Source: Cinnamomum chago (lineage: Eukaryota > Streptophyta > Magnoliopsida > Laurales > Lauraceae). From it: a stretch of 64,000 bases of DNA. The stretch covers positions 26,511,501 through 26,575,500 of the forward strand of contig CP142455.1 in NCBI GenBank assembly GCA_038049695.1, in the 5' to 3' direction. Numbering within the stretch: the first letter of the stretch is position 1; each line of letters opens with the position of its first letter. A program made the position numbers and the translations under genes. Positions 57,270 through 64,000 of the stretch are shown in pieces. Below the pieces are notes generated by a model. The model was given only the letters and a program-made list of their open reading frames with translations. It had not been told where the DNA came from and made no database searches.

Positions 57270-58550
57270 ATGCAAATGCATACTACTGATAATGACGACC
57301 ATTTTATTCAGGTAAACATGATTGTCTTAGATAAGGGCTGCTTTATTCATTCAAATTTAATTTTCAAGTCAATTTTTGAATTTGGTTTCCATAGTAAGAA
57401 CTTGCAATGTGACTACTGCAAGAAGTTTGGCCACTCTTGTTCACAATGCTACTGCCTGATTGGGTACCCAAAATGTACCTCTCGGTCTCGACAAAATTCA
57501 GAAAACTACCAAGGCCCACGACAGCTTTCAAGTGCTAATAATGCATCAGATCACATTACCAATAATATCTCATTGTTTAGCACATCTAATGCATCACATA
57601 CCTTGCACCCTGTCAAACTACCAAATGGCACAACAGCTCTAATATCTCACATTGGTTCAATATCTCTGTCTAAAGATTTTTACAGAACAATGTTTTATGT
57701 GAGTCGTCTTTCGGCTACAAGCTTCTGTCGGTACCCAGCCTTACTCGTTCTCTTCAATGTTCAGTAACCTTCCTTCTTGATCATTGTATTTGTCAGGACC
57801 CGTTAACGCAGAGGACGATTGGAGTGGGTAAACGACATGCTGGACTCTACTTCATTCAACTTAATAATACTCAAGTTTCTTCAAACTCAGTCCAAGAAAT
57901 CTCTACTATTGATCTTTGGCATTGTCGTCTTGGACACCCGTCCGAAGTGAGATAAAAAGCAATAATTCCAAGTAGTTTAGACCTTTTTCATTTTACCTCT
58001 TGTTATTGTGATGCATGTCATAGAGCAAAACAATATCACCTTACTTTTCCTAGTAGTTCCATTTCTACTGTTACTTCATTCCAACTCATTCATTGTGATA
58101 TTTGGGGCGGTTACCAAACTGCTTCTTTATGTGGTGCTTATTATTTTTTAACTTTGGTGGATGATTTTATGCATTGTACTTGAGTATTTCTAATGCGACA
58201 AAAATCAGAAACCACCCAACATTTAAAATCTTTCTTTGCACTTGTAAAAACTCAATTCAATAGTTCAGTTAAAAGCATTCGGACTCATAATGGAATTGAG
58301 TATTTTTCAAATGACATACATGATTATTTTCGTGCAAATGACATTCTTCATCAACACTCTTGTGTGGCCACCCCCCACAACAAAATGGGGTAGCTGAGCG
58401 CAAGTATCGCCATTTGCTTGAGGTTTCTTGAGCGCTACGCTTTCAAGTCAATTTGCCTTTAAAATTTTGGGGTGATTGTGTTTTGACTGCTACATTTTTA
58501 ATTAATCGTATGCCAACAACAGTATTGAATGGTATATCTTCAAACCTACA
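57270..58550 (+). pseudogene. Copia gag-integrase fragment inside the second MULE
   Basis: Zinc knuckle CDYCKKFGHSCSQC (near 57411), then a protease-like stretch, WHCRLGHPSE (near 57918) and an integrase core (LIHCDIWGGYQTASLC, TLVDDFM, IRTHNGIEYF, with NGxE retained). Several stops are present (57765, 57951, 58182, 58391). No LTRs are seen on either side, and its right edge abuts the inner end of the right TIR, so it may be captured rather than inserted. Confidence 0.75.
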
Positions 58551-59347
58551 TGGAACCGCTTTACATCACCAACCAGCCCAAAAATAGAGCCTACAAAAAA
58601 GAAACCCCTTTTCAAACCCTAAAAACCCAAAACAAAAGTGATATTAACCAAGCCCAAAACGAAAATGATATTTAATACACAAATGGTAGTCTTTATGCAA
58701 AGCTACATATAGGTATATATTTACACAACTGGTACAGTTTTAAAATGACTCCTTTTAGGGTGCAGCACCTCCGTTTTTGGTGGCCTTTTTTTGTTCTTAT
58801 GCCTCTTCTTGGAGGTTTCTGTTTCTGTTCTCTATTTTCTTCCTCTCTATTTTAATATAATTACCTTTTATACAAAAAAAAAAAGCAACTCCTTTTCGGG
58901 TTCAAACCACAGTTCTAGGGCAGTGAAAGAAGTCAGTACTGAAAAGGAATCAAGTTGATGACATTTTAGGGTAGATGATGCAATATAGGAATGTGTTTAT
59001 TGTGTGTACCAACCTTTTAATGGAATTCAACCACCACTTAGAGTAATTTTTGAGGTGTTTTCTGAAAAAGAAAATCGCCAGAGCTCATGTTGTAGTCGAC
59101 GAAAAATTTCTGACAAAGAAATGCAGACACAGAGAGATGTATAAAGGGTTTACGCATAATAGTCGAAATCGACAATTATATTGTCAATATCAACAATATC
59201 GCTAAACGACAAAATAAATAAATAAATATATATATATATATATAGAAACCCACCCAAAGGACCTGTCCCGCCTCTAAACTCTTGCTGGGTCCTCTCCTTA
59301 CTTAAGATGTGCTATGGGGATTTTCCCGTAGTTTTCCCTAGAACAAC

Positions 59348-60330
59348 CCTACATAAATTCATTTTTTTAAATCAATATAGGGCTCATTTCATTAAATCCA
59401 AATTGATCATTACGACAATCAACACATGTACTTATAGCCGGTTATGATTTATCCAATCTATACATGACCCACTGTAGGATTGATGAAAGTTTCAAAATAT
59501 ATGATTATACTTCATGTGAAGAGGGTTTCAGAGAAATATTGGAGGAATGGGCCTATGTAAAAAATATATATATTAATTTTTAGAATTTGCAGGGCAGTGT
59601 TTGGCTCTATGTAAAAGAAATGTTAGGGGAAGAAAATGCAAAATATATATATAATAATTTATAGAATTTGCGCACAGGAAAGGGAGAAATTTAAACTTTT
59701 CTCAGATATGGGTGGGGGCATTAGTCCCTATGCCCTTGTACCTGAGTCCAACCCTTCTCATGTGCATGAGATAGTTATTGAGAGAAACCATTGACACTTT
59801 AGATAAAATAATGATATTTTTGTAAATAATAATATACTCATTTCCGTTTAATGGATGTAAGAACAAAGCTATCATTTATATAAAAATCCAACACAAATCT
59901 CATGGTGGCTACCTATTCTTCTTAGAAATATTGATTTTGGGGACATTAAAGGTATTAAAAAGAAAAAGCAGGGGCCTATTTACAAATACTAAAACCTCTG
60001 GCGCCTATATACAAATCCTACAAACCTGAGCGGGGTATATACAAAATGCTCAAAAAAATATGCTCCATTGCTAGTTTTCATTTCTAAAGTGAAATTTTCA
60101 CCTATGGGAGTTTGTATGGACTTCCCTGTGTGAAAATAAATCTTTTGCTTTAATGCAAGGGGCAAATCTCTGCATTAACCCAGGCAATTGAGTTTCATGA
60201 ATCAGATTGCGGCACGCAAAAATCTCTCCTAATCGAACCCTGAATTCCAAATTTTCACATGTGTCTACCCTTAAGAATTCATCTAATTTGTACAGTCATT
60301 GCTCTAGATCTTCGCCCTAAAGCTATCGTA
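59348..60330. other. Intergenic, no feature
   Basis: AT-rich with short (AT)n patches near 59563 and 59645. No repeat boundary or coding signal found. Confidence 0.5.
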
Positions 60331-60742
60331 TTTTAGAATTTTACTGAAAAGAAAAATATAAGCAATGTGTAAAGACTTATTAGGAGAAGTGAGCTATTTT
60401 GGGTAAGGCCCTGTGATTTAAAAAGGCCATCTGATGATTTCTTTTTTATTTTTTATTTTTTACTTTTTTAAAAAAAAAATTATTTATTTATTTATTTTTC
60501 TTATGGAGGGTGTCCCAGCCCTTTGGGTTGGACTAATCCCTCCGGGTCTAAAGGGAAGTAAGGTAAATCCCTTGTGGCTCCAGGGAGAGAGCATTGGTGG
60601 ACTCAGCCTTCGGTTCTTAGAGAAGGGGGAATCAATGGTCGATACCAAGACCTTTAACTCTAGAAGAGGAGCTTAAGAAGAGGGAGGAACCATGGTCCTG
60701 ACCACACGACCAATCCCTCGGGGTTAGATTTCTTTTTTATTT

Positions 60743-61001
60743 GGGATATTGCCCGTACAACTGTCCTTAAACTTGACATTTGCCCATGAGTGGTTGAAGT
60801 TTTAGTATTTTTCATAGAGCGCACTATTTGTGCGATATCATAGAGTCATGCGATATTGCACATATCGTACTATGTGATATCTTAAGGCTATGCGCCATGC
60901 GATATCACACTGTTATTGTACTAACAACTATCAAGAAAGATTTAAACTTTGTGTTTTGAGACAAATGTCAAGCCGAAGGGTAGTCGTACCGTCAATATCC
61001 C
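60743..61001. mobile_element. MITE, GGGATATTGCCC family (copy 2)
   Basis: Ends GGGATATTGCCCGTACAACT and, reversed, GGGATATTGACGGTACGACT. CGATATC/GATATCG-like motifs are frequent inside (TGCGATATCA). Confidence 0.78.
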
Positions 61002-61468
61002 ATTTTATTTTATTTTCTATACTCTCATGAATGAACACTTTAGATATTGTTACTATATATCTTTTTCGGTATAAATGTAGTTTAGATATTTCCAATATAG
61101 ATTTTAGAATTTTACTGAAAAGAAAAAAATAAGCAATGATGTGTAGAACCATATTAGGGAAAGTGAGCTATTTTGGGTAAGGCCCTGTGATTTAAAAGGG
61201 CCATATGATGATTTATTTTTTATTTTATTTTTATTTTCGCTTACAGAGGGTGTCCCTCCCCTTTGGGTTGGACTAATCCCTCCGAGCCTAGAGGGAAGCC
61301 ATGTAAATCCCCTGTGGCCTTAGGGATAGAGAATTGGTGGACTCAATATTCGGTCCCTAGAGAGGGGGCATCCAATGGTCCATACCAAAACCTCTAGCTC
61401 TAAAAGAGGGACGAACCGTGGTCCTGACCACACGGCCAATCCGTCCGGATTAGACTTCTTTTTTATTT

Positions 61469-61740
61469 GAAATATTGCCCGTACAACTGTCCTTAGACTT
61501 GACATTTGCCAATAAGTGGTTGAAGGTAAGTGTTTTTTCATAAAGCTATTTGTTCGATATCATAGAGTGCATGTGCGATATTGCACATCTTGTACCATGT
61601 GATATTTTAGGACCGTACGATATCTTTGGGTCATGTGATATCACGCTATTATTGTACTAACGACTATGCGAAAAAGATTTAAACTTTAACTATTTTGAGG
61701 CAAATGTGAAGTCTAAAGATAGCCGTACAGTCACTATCCC
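61469..61740. mobile_element. MITE, GGGATATTGCCC family (copy 3)
   Basis: Copy within the second unit of the 770-bp duplication. Left end AAATATTGCCCGTACAACTG, right end GCCGTACAGTCACTATCCC. Diverged from copy 2, so the duplication is not very recent. Confidence 0.75.
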
Positions 61741-62179
61741 TTTTTATCTTCTGTACTTTCACGAATGAACACTTTAAAACTCAGATGTGGCCAACCATCA
61801 ACCATTTCTTTTATACCTCCATCTCTTACATCTCCTGCAATAGTTATCTTTCTTACCACACCATGGCAAAAGCTCCAACATCCAGATTAGCCTTTCAAAA
61901 GTCAAATTTTCCCATAGAGTATGGTGGGGCTCACCAATAATCAATTCAAACTTTCTCTATGTGCCTGTTCACATGAATAACACTCACCTAAATTCGATAC
62001 TCACTCAATTATAGAAATCACCTTGGAATTGAGTCAAAATAAAATACACACTTAAGAATTAATGAACTTTAAGGCCCTAAAGTTAGTAGTTAGGATAATA
62101 TACTTCGAATATTATTTGGCAAACCTCTAATCCACAACATACCCTTCTAGAAATGCATCTTGACGGTCTTTATTATAAA

Positions 62180-62370
62180 GAATACTGCCACAAAGATGCC
62201 CTTAGATTTGAAATTCACTATGAGAGTTCAAAGTTTAAGTATTTTTTTGGTACAATATTTTAAGACCGCATACCGCGCTATTATAGTACTATTCTAGAGA
62301 CATTATATATAAAGTTTGATGGTTGTGGGGGCAGATGTCACATGCAACCATAGTAATGGTCAATATCCCT
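62180..62370. mobile_element. MITE, GGGATATTGCCC family (copy 4)
   Basis: Left AGAATACTGCCACAAAGATG and right (reversed) AGGGATATTGACCATTACTA are diverged inverted ends. Shorter than the other copies. Confidence 0.6.
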
Positions 62371-62519
62371 TATATAATTAGGATATACTTTTTTAAAAGC
62401 GACCCTAGGTTTTCTTTTAGCACTCCCCACTTGCGATTGGACATGTTCGAGAAAGGAGTGCACAAACTACTAGAAAGTGGAGTTATGCCATGTTTTCAGG
62501 CATCGTGTGTTAAGAAGTA

Positions 62520-62670
62520 GAGGAGGTCTACAGAACCCGGGATTCGGACCCCGGAGGGAGCCCGACTCCCCTGGGGTCTGTTGGATCCCAGTCGCCACTG
62601 GGATCCAACGGACCCTAGGGGAGTCGGGCTCCTTCCGGGGTCCGATTCCCCGAGGTCCTTAGACTTTCAC
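62520..62670. mobile_element. 151-bp hairpin MITE, perfect 9-bp TSD
   Basis: Target duplication TAAGAAGTA at 62511-62519 and 62671-62679. Long arms (about 62540-62593 and 62596-62649) are near-perfect inverted copies containing TTCGGACCCCGGAGGGAGCC and CCGACTCCCC. GC-rich, in contrast with AT-rich surroundings. Terminus (right, reversed) GTGAAAGTCTAAGGACC. Confidence 0.88.
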
Positions 62671-62774
62671 TAAGAAGTAAATGAAGGTGTATGACCTTAC
62701 CACTGGTGCAACATAAGTTCAAGCACTGATATTTTCCCTCACTACAATTCTAGTGGAACATAGCTTTACAAAAA

Positions 62775-62846
62775 GAAAAAGTCTAGGCACCCCGACTGGG
62801 GTGCCCCGGACGGACCCCGGTCCAGTCGGGGTGCCTAACAGGATTG
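62775..62846. mobile_element. 72-bp hairpin MITE, perfect 9-bp TSD
   Basis: Target duplication TTACAAAAA at 62766-62774 and 62847-62855. Arms TAGGCACCCCGACTGG and its complement surround GGTGCCCCGGACGGACCCC. The left terminus GAAAAAGTCTAGGCACC resembles the terminus of 62520-62670 (GTGAAAGTCTAAGGACC), so both probably use the same transposase. Confidence 0.85.
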
Positions 62847-63033
62847 TTACAAAAAGTCTATATGAATCGAGTGGAGAGCCCGAATTTCGGACCGATCCCA
62901 CGTGGAGTGCCACGTGGCGCTGACGTGGACAACACAGTGCATTCAACTTTTGTATGAGCGGGAGAAAGAAAAAAAAGGGCAAAAGGGTCTCTGCTCAGGA
63001 AATGCCCAAATCGTTGGTTTCTGCTTCTTCTCC

Positions 63034-63120
63034 CTCCTCAACCCCTTCTCCACTGTCGACCTCCTTGCCAAGATCTGGATCTGCCCCTTCTGCTTCCACC
63101 GCAACCACCACCTATACCTA
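63034..63120 (+). pseudogene. SEC23 zinc-finger fragment, degenerate
   Basis: The frame reads SLLNPFSTVDLLAKIWICPF and then CFHRNHH. This matches the zinc-finger segment of the COPII coat GTPase activator SEC23 (family pattern: S.LNP...VDF.AKIWICPFC.QRN.FP). The second Cys pair (ICPFC) is present, but the first pair is lost and neighbouring sequence does not continue as SEC23. It is a captured or residual gene fragment, not a gene. Confidence 0.65.
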
Positions 63121-63179
63121 AAGCCCGCCATAAGTTTCAAGCCCGCCAAATGTATTGAAACTAGAGAAGAAAAACAGAA

Positions 63180-63266
63180 CAGAATGCCCTAGACCACACC
63201 ATCGCTCATCTTTCTCTCTCTCCATCGCAGCGTCACACTCCTCACAGCTTCGCCTCCACATCGCAG

Positions 63267-63304
<38 letters not shown>

Positions 63305-64000
63305 CGGATCCATTATAGCACCCGGTCCAACGATGTTCCATCTTCCTCTTCTCCTTTCTTCTTCAACAAAAAGGTGGAAAATGCAGCTCTCTCATCACTC
63401 TTCTCCTACTTCTCTGGCCGTCTTCCATGATCGTCTTCTTCCCCATCGGATCGCTCCCCCGCGAGGCCAGAGCCTCCACGATGTCCTGCGAGTTTGTCCC
63501 CAATGGATGGAGAAGACCCAGGACGTGGTTGTTTTGGGATGTTGGTGGTTTAGGCTAGGTTGTTCTGATTGTTGATTATAAAATGTTGTTTTTGCAACTG
63601 GTAGTTGAAATTTTGTACTATTCTGCTACTTTGCTACCCAGACCAGTCAAGAAAAAGAATGGATGATTCAATATATTATTTTTGGGGTTTTTTTTTGTAC
63701 CATGGTACTAGTGTTTCTCTATTATGGATTTTTGATGATTTCGATTAAATGTTTAGGGCTTGGTGGAAAAAGATGAATTGTTGGTGGAATTGTTGAGTCT
63801 CAGTTATGTGTTTTTGGTGACTTCTTAGTATCTTTTCATTTTGCTTCCATTGCATTGGTGACTCTGGCAACTTGTGGCAATGCAACTTTTGTTCATTTAT
63901 TTAGTTGCCAATGCAACTTTTGTTTGTTTATTTGGTAGGATTATTATGCATAATGATCTTCAGTGCAACTGATTTCATTCACTTTGTCCACATCATGGCA
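63180..64000 (+). other. Possible 5' UTR-like or captured sequence with (CT)n, no gene assigned
   Basis: Pyrimidine-rich DNA with an uninterrupted (CT)n at about 63270-63302 could be a plant 5' leader. The open frame 63333-63575 has no recognisable family and ends in an unconvincing Trp/Cys-rich tail. The rest (63600-64000) is AT-rich, with a local duplication of TTGCCAATGCAACTTTTGTT-like sequence (about 63875-63922). Confidence 0.35.

Larger units (their letters stand above)
53911..59338. mobile_element. Long-TIR MULE with PMD relic and palindromic arrays, 9-bp TSD
   Basis: Target duplication TAGAATAAC (53902-53910) and TAGAACAAC (59339-59347), one mismatch. Terminal inverted repeats of about 600 bp (53911-54535 and 58556-59338): left GGGAAAACTAGGGGAAAAAC, right reversed GGGAAAACTACGGGAAAATC. 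An extra segment of about 130 bp (about 58770-58905) interrupts the right arm, and a (TA)n tract lies near 59227. The interior holds two tandem arrays, a minus-strand PMD relic and a copia fragment; no transposase was found. Older than the neighbouring MULE, judging by TIR divergence and stops. Confidence 0.9.
60331..61780. repeat. Tandem duplication, about 770-bp unit x2
   Basis: ATTTTAGAATTTTACTGAAA begins both copies (about 60331 and 61102). Both contain TTTGGGTTGGACTAATCCCT, GACCACACG.CCAATCC and a MITE at the same place. The MITE was therefore present before the duplication. Confidence 0.88.

Noticed and set aside
1..64000. tRNA, rRNA or other structured RNA genes
   Set aside because: tRNA-like strings are only primer-binding sites of LTR elements (TGGTATCAGAGC); no cloverleaf or rRNA sequence was recognised.

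Overview
The window is plant nuclear DNA. It is gene-poor and rich in transposons, with split genes (GT..AG introns), Ty1/copia, MULE and hAT elements, and a plant kinetochore gene. Large intronic transposon loads suggest an angiosperm with a medium to large genome. A magnoliid or early-diverging eudicot is only a guess; nothing here fixes the species.

Host gene (1520-41009, + strand). Fifteen exons that splice in phase encode the kinetochore scaffold KNL1 (SPC105/Spc7 family), about 1,300 residues, without its first exon(s), which lie left of the window. The N-terminal scaffold half is packed into three large exons (1520-6705). The Spc7-type coiled coil follows (7119-9129), and the C-terminal RWD-like part is spread over exons at 19783-22317, 34162-34249 and 40823-41009. 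Introns of about 10.7, 11.8 and 6.6 kb separate these blocks and are full of nested transposons: a complete 5.5-kb copia element with matching 5-bp target duplications (24189-29653) sitting in an older copia LTR, a minus-strand copia relic (about 14050-17466) with a hAT element in its integrase, a TRIM element (21699-22032), several non-autonomous hAT elements and MITEs.

Right half (41010-64000). No intact host gene was found. A 6.7-kb MULE (45445-52131, 9-bp target duplication) carries two converging genes: a MuDR/FAR1-type transposase with a SWIM zinc finger and a C-terminal OTU protease-like domain (+ strand), and a four-exon plant-mobile-domain (PMD) gene (- strand). Arrays of a GAACAT/ATGTTC motif lie at the 5' side of both genes. 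A second, older MULE (53911-59338, 9-bp target duplication with one mismatch) has inverted repeats of about 600 bp, its own PMD relic, its own palindromic array (GTCGATATCGAC) and a captured or inserted copia fragment. Beyond it are a tandem duplication of about 770 bp, four copies of one MITE family in the right half, two very small hairpin MITEs with perfect 9-bp target duplications, and a short degenerate SEC23 zinc-finger fragment.

Themes. First, two unrelated-looking MULEs each combine a PMD gene with their own short palindromic motif array, which suggests an element-specific regulator and target pair. Second, at least four hAT-like elements share a CAWGG-type terminus and 8-bp target duplications while carrying quite different subterminal motif arrays.
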